From assembly GCA_000328365.1 (NCBI GenBank), contig KB306507.1, forward strand, positions 129,572 to 193,571: 64,000 bases of DNA, given 5' to 3'. The position numbers and the translations under genes were made by a program. Numbering within the stretch: position 1 is the first letter of the stretch; each line of letters opens with the position of its first letter. This DNA is from Capitella teleta. Its lineage: Eukaryota > Annelida > Polychaeta > Capitellidae. The notes under the pieces were generated by a model that was given only the letters and a program-made list of their open reading frames with translations, was not told the DNA's origin and did no database searches. This document shows positions 39,801 to 50,612 of this stretch, one piece after another.

Positions 39801-39893
39801 ATTATTTAAATAATCTACTAACTGAAAAGTTAAAACATAAACAAGTAAATACAGACCTATCACGAGAAGAACTAGCTGTATGACCCTGTACAT
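36885..39893 (-). CDS. Mucin-like EGF-SEA transmembrane protein (449 aa)
   Basis: Ten coding exons: 39857-39893, 38371-38663, 38107-38314, 37941-38050, 37625-37886, 37427-37576, 37305-37368, 37181-37227, 37028-37118, 36885-36972. All phases match, giving 449 aa. Order: short signal peptide (MYRVIQLVLLVIVPAIRTA across the first junction), Ser/Thr-rich mucin-like stalk (~20-110), a six-Cys EGF (~130-178), a SEA domain (~180-303; begins KHYQGIVMTEIDFTGEYS), two more six-Cys EGFs (~304-388), a TM helix (VLLIAVGSSLGLLLLLLIGL) and a ~35-residue tail. SEA domains of mucins and related receptors often self-cleave at G-S-(V/I)-V-V; here the matching strand reads RGTINIRF, with Thr for Ser. The first exon is the weakest part (donor GTCTGT, 1.2-kb intron); the rest is firm. 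Family resemblance is to membrane mucins and SEA-EGF adhesion proteins; no specific orthologue is claimed. Confidence 0.8.
39293..39510 (+). mobile_element. LINE reverse-transcriptase fragment
   Basis: The frame starting near 39293 reads GPLLFLVYINDFHKKSP, the classic segment after the PQGS motif of non-LTR reverse transcriptases. A shift of frame then gives YLHCADGA, a decayed version of the FADDT catalytic box, and later ALNINNSK. Stops and frameshifts make it non-coding. It lies in the first intron of the minus-strand EGF-SEA gene, in opposite orientation. Confidence 0.6.
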
Positions 39894-42800
39894 TCTTACG
39901 AGCTGTTTGCTTCTTGACACTGAATTCCATGTGAACGACAAATGCAGACAGCTTAAGATACACCTAATTACAAGATAGTTGAAGTTGCCATCTGCTGCTA
40001 GCGGCAACAACTGTCTTTTGATTTGTTCGGCGGAGCGGTAAGATATAATTGTATCCCGTTGGCCATTGGGCGGATAGCAGCTTCTTTTGACTGGCTCATT
40101 TTGTCAATTGTAACTTGTGGCTGTTTAGTTGAAAACCAAGTACAAAAAGCGCACGACTTTCATTTTCCAGCCACTCCGAAAAGATATATTCAACCATTTC
40201 AATGCAGGGTCAAGGGTCACTTTTGCTGGTTTTAAATGTCCCATAATGCAACTATCTTGCAGCCATATAGAAATTAACTAGGCTATATATATAGACAATA
40301 AAGAAGACAATTAATAAGAAGATTCAATCTTGACAGCGGTTCGCATTATGTGAACTCGCGAAGTCACTTGCACGATAGCCAAAGTCCGTGGAACTTCTAT
40401 TATTGTTCCTGAAATTTTAATTAATGGAATTATCTTACTTATTATCCGCAGATGTGATGGAAAGAGAGGCATATATTATAATAATAAATTATAAGCAACC
40501 AAAATGCCATTAGCGCAACTGAAATAGAAAAAGATAACAAGAAAAAATAAACATCTCACATGGAATGCTGGATCAAAATGGCAGATGATACCGCAAACAG
40601 CTATTTTTGCATAAGGAACATCCGAACAGCTAATTCTGACGACTTCCGCTTCCTGGAAACCGGAAGTTATCTTTTTTCTTAATTTACCGTGAAATTTTCT
40701 TAATGCACTAAAACTATCTGCACGCGCCAACGAATGCAGTCTAAAACAGTTCAATCGAATTACTGGAGACGCATTCTAAGAAAGTTGTGAATTATGCACA
40801 AATAACTGCAAGATGGACGAATCGGCGAATATTGGCAAATGCGCGGTTATGCCAGCTTAAACTATCCGTCACAATGTTGGTTCATCATGTAAACAAGAAG
40901 TGAACATGGTGGAGTCGAGAAGAAGGATATCAAGGGTCGATTGGCTAAGACTGCACACTACTGTAATAGAACAAAGGAGATTATTATTTTATGTATTTGC
41001 GAAATGCAGCAATGCATGGTAAGAATTGGTCATATGGCCTGTCCTACAATTTATTAGAGTTTAAATGAATACCATTTCTCGATATTGCTCACCCATTCGC
41101 TTTGTGTTGTAAATGGTTCTAATACTTCTCCGCCAATCTCCGTCGCTTTTTCCTTGACAATTTAATTACCCGTTGGCCGCACCCTGACCCAATTGACAGA
41201 CTTGTTCATCCACTTGTCGTTTTCATGTGAGCTATTTTTATACATTCCACGCTGTGGATGTGAACTGGAAGGCAAAGGCTTCAAAGATTGGATCTCATTT
41301 GCACGGTGTCGAGTCATACATAATTCATTGGGTTCAGAAATGAAAATAGTTTACTTCAAAAAAATCATAATCTGTCTGAGTGTTGGTTCCCCACATAATG
41401 TGAAAAGTATGTGAATCACTTCTGAACCTACAAATTTTCCCACCCCTCTATGAGAGAATTATGTATTAAAGTTTAGAATATTTTTCGACGGAGCCAAATT
41501 TGCGAACGATGCTCGCCTCATACGTAATGATAATTTTTTCTTTTTTTTCTTTTTTTTTTTTTTTCAACCAAGTGACGCTGCTTTTCGAACGATCGTGGCG
41601 CCATTTGGGATAAAAACGACCCACTAAGATGCCCCCACCCCTTAATTAAACACCTGATCAATTAATCAATGAAATTTCCATTGCTGACTCTCTCATAAAT
41701 TGACATTCATATTAAATCCAGGCGACATCTCTCGGTACCTTAAAGGAATGGGGAACTAAATTTTAAGTGATGTTCTATTGACTCATAGCACCAATTGATA
41801 GCATTCCGTGCCAAGAACACCATGCCTGGATGCAAGCGTAAGGAAATAATGCATTCCGAATATCGGGGTTAGCATTGCGCCTATGGGAGAATGGCTTCCA
41901 TTGCGAAGTATAGGAGGCAAACGTCAGCTGATGGCTTGGTTTTAGCTGATGGCTGATTGGTCCCGTTCCCCTCGTGAAGCTATCGATTTCAGCCAATCAG
42001 AGCAGAGCATCTTCGCCATAAAAGGACATCTTTGTTGTTTACGAAACGAAAGCGCATGCGTGGTGCACTCTGGCTGACCTTTTTACTGTTTCAGGATGAG
42101 AAACGTGCGTGGTAGGTGTCCTAGAAAATCGCTTGTTAAAATAAGAAAAATAGCGAAAAATATTTTTTGTTTGCGCCTGACTGGTGGCAAAATGATTATT
42201 CTATCTATTTCCGAAACGAAAAGAAAAAAATATCAAGGGGTTTAGTCGCAGGACACGGTGATATGACGAGGCCCATTGTAAAAGATGGGGAACTCGGTGT
42301 TTCATCACAGCGACTGACGTCACGACTAATTAGCATTATATCTCGCGCGAAATCGTTAGCGATGATATTCCTTGTGTGGGCCAGGCATAAGAATCATCTT
42401 TGGTGCATCAAATAACGACTCAAAGTCCATTTTCAACCAGTTCTCCCTCCCTTTAATGTATGTCTTGTCGGTTTCACGCGACAGAATTACGCGAAACATA
42501 ATGCGACTTTGAACCTTTTCATTTTGCTTCTGACCTCACTCTTGAAACTAATATATTCCATTTCGATTTGAAAATTTCCAGATAGTATTATATTGAAAAA
42601 TTGTGCATTTCTATATGGGTCAATGTGTAGAATCGGCACCCAAAAAAATGAAGCGTTGAAGCTATTCATGCATGAAATTATTATTCTTCGAGCATCATAT
42701 ATAGTTAGACCTATCTAATGCCGCATGAATATGCGATTATTGTTTAATAAAATTAATACAGATCCACGTTCGATCGGGATCAGCCATATTATAGGGATAA

Positions 42801-42931
42801 AAAATAGTGTGAGCCCCTCTCGCCCAGCTAGTGAGCAGCAAAAGTCAGCAACATGTATAAACGGCGCTGCAATCGAAGCCATTCGCCGCCTGTATATAGT
42901 TTCGAGCAGCACTGCATGCGCTGAGTTGACA
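39894..42931. other. Intergenic region with opposed promoters
   Basis: No gene is seen in about 3 kb. It should contain the upstream region of the minus-strand EGF-SEA gene at the left and of the plus-strand GPCR at the right. ETS-like sites (CCGGAAGT near 40.66 kb), a CRE-like palindrome at 42315-42322, a poly-T tract near 41.55 kb and TATATAG near 42.89 kb are visible. Assigning any of them to a promoter is inference. Confidence 0.5.
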
Positions 42932-43909
42932 ATGGACAAACGCCTGTTGATATCGACGGCTGCAGTGAACGCAGCCATCGTCGTCGGCATCATCATCGGC
43001 AACTCCCTCGTCGTCATCGCTTTCGTCCGTTTTGAACGACTCCGATCCGTCGAGAACTATTTCATCGTTGGCCTCTCGTGCACGGACCTCCTCCTCGGAC
43101 TTCTTATACCCGTGAGGGATATTCTTGATCTAGGGTTTGATAATTCAGAAAGAACCAGGTATCCGTGCATTGTGGGTACTTTCCTCGTCGTTGCTATGAG
43201 CAACATCTCACTATGGACGCTGATGTTGATCGCTGTTGAGCGGTACGTGAAGATCTTCAAACCGTTGCATTACCCCCTTTATTACACCCCAGGCAGAGTA
43301 ATCGCCATGCTGATTGTCACTTGGGTTGTGCTGATCGTGTCCAACTTGGCCATCGCCATGCAAGAGCACTGGCACGTGGGTCAGCGGTGTTTAGTGATCA
43401 AAGTCTACCCGAAGAAGATGGCAGACATTGCATTACCATTGCTGGCCTTCCTCCCGATTGTTACAACCTCATTCGTCTACAGTCGTATCTTTCTTCTTGC
43501 TCGAAAACATGAACGCAGCATCCGGGGTCTGCAGGTGTTATGCCATCAGATGTCCGTCAATCCCTCCTCCTCTAACTCAACCCTACCCCAACCGCCTCAG
43601 AGCTCCTTCTCCTCCAGTGACCGGAAGAGAGTGAAGATGATGCTGGCAGTTATGGGCGTGCTGTACATTTCATGGACGCCCTACTGCACAGCTAAATTCT
43701 TGTTGAAAGAATCGTCCCTGGACCATCAGGTGTGGGATTCGCGGGCGGTGGCTTACGAGTTTGCTAGCAAACTGGTTTACTTCAACTCTCTCCTCAATCC
43801 CTTAATTTACCACTGGAAAAGCGTGGATTTCAGAAGATGTTTTACGTCAATGCTTGGCTGTGGCAGCCAACCCAATAATGCGCAGGCGTGGGTGGCTCCT
43901 CAAACATGA
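42932..43909 (+). CDS. Orphan class A (rhodopsin-like) GPCR
   Basis: Intronless, 325 aa, seven hydrophobic helices. Landmarks: N24 of GNSLVV (1.50), D52 of SCTDLLLG (2.50), C79 before helix 3 with a partner Cys in the second outer loop (GQRCLV), ERY at 103-105 in place of DRY, WTPY in helix 6 and NPLIY in helix 7. I chose the ATG at 42932 because it leaves a short outside tail followed directly by helix 1; an upstream in-frame ATG at 42725 would add 69 non-hydrophobic residues. Position 3.32 is Val, so the Asp needed by amine receptors is missing. Val there is shared with adenosine receptors, but their Asn 6.55 and His 7.43 are Lys and Tyr here, so an adenosine ligand is not supported. Ligand unknown. 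Confidence 0.93.
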   Translation: MDKRLLISTAAVNAAIVVGIIIGNSLVVIAFVRFERLRSVENYFIVGLSCTDLLLGLLIPVRDILDLGFDNSERTRYPCIVGTFLVVAMSNISLWTLMLIAVERYVKIFKPLHYPLYYTPGRVIAMLIVTWVVLIVSNLAIAMQEHWHVGQRCLVIKVYPKKMADIALPLLAFLPIVTTSFVYSRIFLLARKHERSIRGLQVLCHQMSVNPSSSNSTLPQPPQSSFSSSDRKRVKMMLAVMGVLYISWTPYCTAKFLLKESSLDHQVWDSRAVAYEFASKLVYFNSLLNPLIYHWKSVDFRRCFTSMLGCGSQPNNAQAWVAPQT

Positions 43910-44819
43910 TAATTCCAAACTGATTATATTCCAAAAAGGTAATATCCAATTGTTTGTGAATTTATCATCTGATGCATACAGTGTTTTGGGCTGTGCTGAG
44001 TTTTTGATACTATTTGTAACATTGTTTTGATATAACAACGTTTGATATGGCGTAACACAATGAATGATGTGTGCGCCTCCGATCCACACCACTGTGCTAT
44101 CGTAACAGTAGCCACCAAGGTTCCATCGCTTGCAAACAAACGATTAATCAATCGATGGGACATGCGTCCGTGATCCATGGAACATGTTTGTTTTTGTCTT
44201 TCGTTTGTTTGATTTTTTGTTTTTTTGTTTTTTTTGGGGGGGTTGGAGTTTGGGGGGGACGGTGCGTTAGTTTGAGAACGTGATGGCATTTGTGGTTTGT
44301 TTTCTTTTTTTTTTTTTTTTTTTTTTATATATATATATAATTATTATTCAAAGATTTGTGCATTTAATACCTTGTGTTGAAATTAGCTCGTGACATAACA
44401 TCGCGCTGATTAAAAGGAGACTGTTCATTTCGTAACCGGTTTTGATAGATTCTATGGGCTTTTGTAATTGACGAGAGACCAATTTTGAAATTTTCAGTCA
44501 ATTCGGAATATAGTAATAATCAATAATTATACCGTCCAAAAATTATGAAATGAGAAAAACAAATTGAAGACAGTAGGACAAAAATTAATTAAAGAAGAAA
44601 AGATTAATTTTTTTTTTTTTTTAAATTCATGCCATAAAAACGACAACGGTGAATAATAAAAGGCATGGCCCACAAAAAATTATTCACACCAAAAGTAAAT
44701 TTGTTAAAAATAATTATAGTGAGAATGAATAAAAGTGATAAAAACGTAAAAATAGTATTGTCATGTGAATCAAAAATGATCAATTGAAATGGTAAAACCA
44801 GAACATCTACAAAATGACG
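43910..44819. other. AT-rich low-complexity spacer
   Basis: Probable 3' UTR of the GPCR, then T- and G-rich runs near 44.2 kb, a poly-T/TA tract at about 44305-44340, another poly-T near 44.61 kb and AT-rich DNA. An AATAAA occurs near 44.65 kb. A CRE-like site lies at 44815-44822. No gene is seen. Confidence 0.6.
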
Positions 44820-45165
44820 TCATGGTGCAAGAGTTAAAAACATTAAAATGATGATCCAATTTATAAAATAAAAATCAAGTAAACGAGGTTTAAAAATAGA
44901 AATAGTAGGTGAGTTTCTAATATTAACCGGTAAAATATTCCATAAGTGAAAAACACGGTTAAAAAAAGAAGATTTAAAAGTCTCAGTTCTTACATTATGT
45001 TCAAATAGAAGCAAACCATTGTTAGAGGATCTAAGAATACGCGTATTGTCTTATCAGCGTATTTCATCGCTGAAATCAACATTGATATGACCTTTAAAAT
45101 ATTTAAAGATAAACATAAGATCAAACATAATAATGGAATGCATAAAAAAAGGCCATTGAGTGCAA
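44820..45165 (-). mobile_element. LINE ORF2 3'-end fragment
   Basis: On the minus strand this encodes, across at least one frame change, FKYFKGHINVDFSDEI and then RTETFKSSFFNRVFHLWN followed by LPVNIRNSPTISIFKPRLL. That is the characteristic end of ORF2 in CR1/jockey-type LINEs (WNsLP, then FK-RL). The copy is 5'-truncated and dead. Confidence 0.7.
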
Positions 45166-45487
45166 TTAATGTTGAATTTTCTGCCGAGCTAATGCCGAGC
45201 TAAATTCAGAGGTTTTGCACTTTTCAATTCATTTAAAAGAAATGTAAGTGGCATCAGAATGCTAAGGAGATATACATGATCAATTTTGAAAATTTAAACA
45301 TACATTTACCTTTTTTTTTCTTTATTTGTCACATTGTATATGAAGCACGAGTGAAATAAATGAAGTCTCTCTCTCTCTCTCTAAAAGGGTAGATTCCTGA
45401 ATTGAAGAGTATAGACCCTGACGGCATAATTAGGTGCTATAATTATTAATAATAACATTATTCTATTTATTTCCGCATTTCCGCAGT

Positions 45488-45521
45488 CTTCTCAGATTTC
45501 CAGATACAGAAATCTGAGAAG
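45488..45521. repeat. Perfect 13-bp hairpin at the assembly gap
   Basis: CTTCTCAGATTTC and GAAATCTGAGAAG pair exactly around an 8-nt loop. The second arm ends at the base before the run of N. The repeat may be one edge of a larger inverted repeat that broke the assembly. Confidence 0.85.
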
Positions 45522-45904
45522 NNNNNNNNNNNNNNNNNNNNNNNNNNNNNNNNNNNNNNNNNNNNNNNNNNNNNNNNNNNNNNNNNNNNNNNNNNNNNNN
45601 NNNNNNNNNNNNNNNNNNNNNNNNNNNNNNNNNNNNNNNNNNNNNNNNNNNNNNNNNNNNNNNNNNNNNNNNNNNNNNNNNNNNNNNNNNNNNNNNNNNN
45701 NNNNNNNNNNNNNNNNNNNNNNNNNNNNNNNNNNNNNNNNNNNNNNNNNNNNNNNNNNNNNNNNNNNNNNNNNNNNNNNNNNNNNNNNNNNNNNNNNNNN
45801 NNNNNNNNNNNNNNNNNNNNNNNNNNNNNNNNNNNNNNNNNNNNNNNNNNNNNNNNNNNNNNNNNNNNNNNNNNNNNNNNNNNNNNNNNNNNNNNNNNNN
45901 NNNN
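45522..45904. other. Assembly gap (383 N)
   Basis: Run of N. Frames reported across it have no meaning. It interrupts a transposon-rich stretch and could hide exons of the candidate gene just to its right. Confidence 1.
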
Positions 45905-46182
45905 AAATGAATGTCAATCAAATGTATATTTCATTCTTATTGGGGTGGGGATTTAACCTGTGAAAATAGAACCACTATAATCAGGAGAAAAATAAACCTA
46001 AACACAAATAAAGGTTCTTTAAATTAATACCCATAATGTTACGTAGTGTATATTTATTTTTTAATTGGGTTCAGGAGAAATTCGGTTTTGGCACAGTTTT
46101 TCAAGGAATTTAAATGTTAACTGAATATATGAAAATTTTAATAATAAACCAGTGCTGGTGTATTATCAGATAAAGAGCTTAC

Positions 46183-46756
46183 GTGTTCTCAATTTGGGAA
46201 TCAATCCTCCAATTTCTGGACACCAAACATCACTGTGAATAGAGAGTTCGACGCTGAAACCGCTCAACCATGCAAAGGTGCCAGTAAGATCTAGAATGAT
46301 GACACTATGATGACACCGAATGAATATTATAATTAGCACAATCAACTCACCTAGTCTAACAATTCCACACATCTTGGGTGAACGATACATATAATGTGTA
46401 CTATGATATACATGTACATTTAATATATAATTAATTGGATATCCATCTGCATACTATTGATACAGCACGTACCTGGGTAATACCGAGGATCCTTCACTGA
46501 ATCACTCTTCAAACACTGTAGTAGGTATAACTGTCACAGTGATGTGCAGGCACTGATGCTTGAGGAGCTATATATTATTATGTGAATGATCATTTATAAA
46601 TTTACCGATGAAAGGTTGTTGGCGAATTGTGGTGATATCGGTTTGAACAACTGACAACGACACATTTGCGTGTAATGATCTCTCAATCGGGAAAATCTTC
46701 AAACGTCGATTGATCAACAGATTACAGAACCAGACGCCGGAAGTGTTCGATGGCAA
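46183..46756 (-). CDS. Candidate exons of an unrecognised minus-strand gene
   Basis: Exon-like 46606-46756 begins with ATG (MPSNTSGVWFCNLL) and ends at a GTAAAT donor in phase 1. Segment 46183-46290 follows a TTCTAG acceptor, is open in the matching phase (LTGTFAWLSGFSVELS) and ends at a GTAAGC donor. Another possible segment lies near 46.48 kb (SVKDPRYYP before a GTACGT donor), but its phase does not fit this chain. A CCAAT-type sequence and ETS-like GGAAG sites lie just upstream, at 46.8-46.9 kb. No family is recognised and the chain may run into the N gap. Could be a real short gene, or chance. Confidence 0.3.
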
Positions 46757-46972
46757 AATGCGTTATGATATCATCATCAGAACACACTTTTTACGCGCGC
46801 AATACGGTAATGCGTAAACCAATCAGAAATGCGGAATAGGTAGTCTACCGTTGACCTACTCAAACTCTGTAAAAGTACAGTGCCACTTCCTTTTGCTTGC
46901 TACTTCCGATAGTCTCAGCGCCGTTGACATACACTGGCCAATAGGAATAGTCCATCTATAGAGTCCATATCA

Positions 46973-48041
46973 TTGGTTTTCATCATATCTGAGTGAGAGG
47001 ACTCAACGCGTCGCTATCCTCGCCTCGTCGAATGCTCTACGGCGCACCACAAGGGTCTGTGCTAGGCTCGGTCCTTTTCACGCTATACACCAGTCCTATC
47101 GGTGCCATCATCAGAGCTCAGCAGCTGCAATACCATCTCTATGCTGATGATACGCAACTTTATATGTCATTTTTATATGCCATAAAACGATGGATGGACG
47201 ACCACTACTTAAAGCTAAATGAAGACAAGACTGAGATGCTTGTGATTCAGCGTCCAAATCCGAGGTCCAGTCAGCCAACCCATCGCCCAACACTGACACT
47301 TGACTGTAACAACATCAATCCGTCCACGTCTATTAGGAACCTCGGTGTGCTATTTAACTCTGCATTTAATTTAGAAGATCACGTGAATGCTCTGTGCGGA
47401 CTATGTTTTTCCACGTCAATCGCATTTGGATAATTCGCGAGTACCTCACAACATCTGCAACTCACGCCCTGATGCAGGCAGCAGGCCCATGTCATCTCCC
47501 GTTTAGACTACTGCAATGCGCTCTTTTACGGGCTCCCCGTCGTAGTGAGAAACAGGCTCCAAAAAGCGCAAAATGCTGCTGCTCGTGTTGTCGTGACAGC
47601 GAAGAGAAGCGATCACATCACGCCAATTCTTCTCCAGCTGCATTGGCTACCTGTCGAATTCAGAGTGCAGTACAAGATTTGCCTCATGACCTACAAAGCC
47701 CTGCATGGCTTAGCATCCGCGTACATCGACGAACTGATCAGCGTACATCGTCCAACTCGTCGTCTGAGATCGTCCTCCGATATACGAATAAGTCCTGTGC
47801 AGTATACAAACTAAAAAGTGTGGGTGGTCGTTGCTTCAGTTCTGCTGCTCCTTCTCTTTGGAATGAACTACCCCAAAGTATTCGCCTCTCATCACACCTA
47901 CTTGAATATAAATCAAAACTTAAGACACACTTTTTCCGAAAAGCTTTTAATGACATATCTTAACAAATCAACTTCTTATCATTTTATTTATATTTTATTG
48001 TACATCGCGTTTGAACAGTTTATTTCTTTCTGAATTTCGCG
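46973..48041 (+). mobile_element. 5'-truncated LINE with RT and ORF2 C-terminus
   Basis: In successive frames it encodes WFSSYLSERTQRVAIL, YGAPQGSVLGSVLFTLYT (RT core), YHLYADDTQLYMSF (catalytic ADD box), LKLNEDKTEMLVIQ, LQKAQNAAARVVVTAKRSDH, LHWLPVEFRVQYKICL and finally APSLWNELPQSIR. This is the CR1/L2/jockey type of non-LTR element. The N-terminal half is missing. Comparison with the family suggests about 25 residues lost after the ADD box, and there are at least three frame changes, so it is inactive. The last ~80 bp are duplicated in inverse orientation just downstream. Confidence 0.9.
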
Positions 48042-48247
48042 AGAAGGAATATTTCAGAGAAGGAAGCGAATCGAGACTTAAGCATTAGTCTTAAATTAAG
48101 TGCACTTAACCCTTTAGGCCGTGACATACATTTATTTATTATTTATTACTTCAAACTTATGAATCGCGAAATTCAGAAAGAAATAAAACTGTTCAAACGC
48201 GATGTACAATAAAATATAAATAAAATGATAAAAAGTTAATTTGTTAA
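47960..48247. repeat. Inverted duplication of the LINE 3' end
   Basis: Arm 47960-48041 and arm 48165-48247 are reverse complements with only a few differences, including the shared block GTACATCGCGTTTGAACAG. They flank about 123 bp of unrelated DNA with ATTT repeats. Either a second, very short LINE copy inserted in opposite orientation, or local inversion-duplication produced it. Confidence 0.9.
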
Positions 48248-48269
48248 GATAATATCTTAACAAATTAAC
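48235..48269. repeat. Perfect 35-bp palindrome
   Basis: GTTAATTTGTTAAGATA is followed, after one base, by its exact complement. It overlaps the end of the second arm of the LINE inverted duplication, so the same 3' sequence appears three times with alternating strand. Confidence 0.9.
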
Positions 48270-48358
48270 TTAATATTATAGTCTTAAACAATCCTTTTAG
48301 AAAAAATTACCGTTTACACAACCTTGTCTTAAATAACGCGGCCATTCCATATACTGAT

Positions 48359-48720
48359 CGAGCGTCTTCATTGGCTGCCCTTAGCACAAAGGATTGAATA
48401 CGGAATTGCTGTGCTTGTTTTAGAGTGTATCCATGGTGTTGCTCCTGTGTATCTGTGTTCTTTGTTGCAGCCATATTCGGCATCTGTCCATCTACGACTC
48501 CTCGTTCTGATTTTAGTCATCTGTTAAAAGTCCCACGCTCTTATAATTCTTATTCTGATCGTTCTTTTTATGTTATTGCGCTTAAAATTTGGAATTCCCT
48601 GGACATTTTTGTTCGAGAGGCAGAGACTCTGAATGTTTTTAAGAACAGACTCAAAACATGTCTTTTTATACGTGCTTTTTATACTTGATTTTATGATTTT
48701 ATGCTTTTATCTTATGCGTA
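48359..48720 (+). mobile_element. Second LINE 3'-end fragment
   Basis: Reads RLHWLPLAQRIEYGIAVL and GVAPVYLCSLLQPYSASV in one frame, then VPRSYNSYSDRSFYVIALK and IWNSLDIFVREAETLNVF in another. These are the same ORF2 landmarks as the copy at 46973 but from a different subfamily. One frame change; the 5' part is absent. Confidence 0.85.
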
Positions 48721-48799
48721 TAGAGCATATAATATATGTATATTCGCTTTATAAAAATAAAACTTATTTTATTTATTATTATTATTTTTACATTTGGTT

Positions 48800-49508
48800 C
48801 TTTTATTGGGAAGGATGCAAATAAATTTAACATGAAAAAAGCAATGCAGGATCTAGTCAATATGCTAGTTTGTAATTATTCTTTTTCATATTTTGACACT
48901 TTACGTTTTCTGTTTAAATCTTATTGCACCTCTTACTATGGTTCTCCTCTATGGAAACTCGATGTACATAGTTAGGCAGATTTTTGTGTTTGTTGGAGGA
49001 AAGCGGTGATAAAACTTTTAGGCCTTAATTCAAGAACAAGATCAAAATTTCCACCATGTGTTAAATGTTATTGACGTAAGATCAGAATTATTATCACGTT
49101 TTTCTTCTTTTTACTTCAAATTAATTAAGAGTGAGAACAGTTTGGTGTCTACATGTTGTTTATCGTGAATGAAACCCCTAGCACCTCAATAGTTGCGTCA
49201 AATCTCCAATCTTTATCTCAATATGTCAATAAAAATATTTCTGAAATCAACTCACATGACTTTAAAACATAACGTAATTTGATTGTTGATACTTGGCTCT
49301 CTGAAATTGATCACTCCACTTTTGTTCATTCTAAATTATTAATAGCACTTCTGCAAATGAAATCTCATTCGTCACCTTTCATGTCATTTCACGAAATTCT
49401 AATCATGATTCATGTTAAATTTCATTTGTCTAATGCCTGCATGATTGCTTTTGTTTTGTGTTCCTCTTTTCTGTTCCTTCATCAATTAGTTATTTTCTGG
49501 TGAATACA

Positions 49509-49565
<57 letters not shown>

Positions 49566-49599
49566 CATTTATCATTTATATTATCATTATCATTATATT

Positions 49600-49632
<33 letters not shown>
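48800..49632 (+). mobile_element. Third LINE fragment with (ATT)n tail
   Basis: Segments NKFNMKKAMQDLVNMLVCN, FLFKSYCTSYYGSPLWKLD and, after frame changes, VDTWLSEIDHSTFVHSKLL match the ORF2 C-terminal region of another LINE group (the YC-S-YG-LW signature). It is followed by an (ATT)n run at about 49510-49632 that looks like its 3' tail. Several stops and shifts; inactive. Confidence 0.75.
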
Positions 49633-50612
49633 AAATCCTGTATAAATGGAGAGTTGTTCTGGACTTTATCCACTAGGATTAAAAATTAACAAGCGAGCCG
49701 TCGGGAAATGAGCCAGCTGGTCGTCTTGAGAGGTCTTCCGTCGAATTTTTTTTCTTGATAAAAAAAAAAAAAAAAGAGGAAAAGCGCAGGATCTCCTTCC
49801 GATGGCCACACTCGACTCCATTCCTTCCTCTTATGAACTAAACTGGAATAGACATGACGCATCTATGCAACATCCGCACACTACGTACAATTTGAACAAC
49901 TCGTCCGGCAGCAAATATTTATTTATTAATATTTAGAACAAACTAAGCACAAAAGAAATAATTTGTGAAAACTACTAAAGATATCTCAAAACAAACATAC
50001 CCCCACCCCCCCCAAAAAAAAAAAAAAACTTTTTCTTTTACCAAATTGAGACAACGAATGCGTGGATTCCAACAAACAGAGAACAAAATATATAGGTTCA
50101 TTTAGAAATAATTGAAAATAATCTGGATTTGGCCCCCTGCTCTGCAGGCATTCTGCCCAGAAAGTGAATGTATTTTATGAGGGAATTAATCAAGTTTCAA
50201 TGAGGAATGCATTTCATGTTTAAATTGAGACAACTTTGCCTAATTGGAATGCACAGGTCCTGGCACCATGCAAGCTACTTCTACGCTAGTGGATAAAGTA
50301 GAGGCATACATAAGAGAAAAACAATAATTATGACTTGACATAAACACATTGAATGATTGAATAATATTGACAATTATGCAAAATAAGCGCCAACTAAATC
50401 TCAATCTGCCTCATTCTGTCTGAGATATAAATTGATGTCGTTATTGCGGCAAACCATCAATCAATTTTTGACAGTGAACAATCAAAGGAAACTCAGTTGA
50501 ATAAAAAAGGCACCAAGAAGACAAGAAAAACAATGCATAGAAAAGATCACTTGCACACTACATACACCCAAACGCCCAAAATGAATAACTAAAAGAGAAA
50601 TATAGATTCTCT
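49633..50612. other. AT-rich spacer
   Basis: No gene is seen. Short poly-A and poly-C/A runs lie near 49.76 and 50.0 kb. The right part may include 3' UTR of myosin VI, on the minus strand, although the MITE sits between. Confidence 0.5.

Noticed and set aside
45463-45921. ORFs crossing the run of N
   Set aside because: Produced by translating unknown bases; no real sequence.
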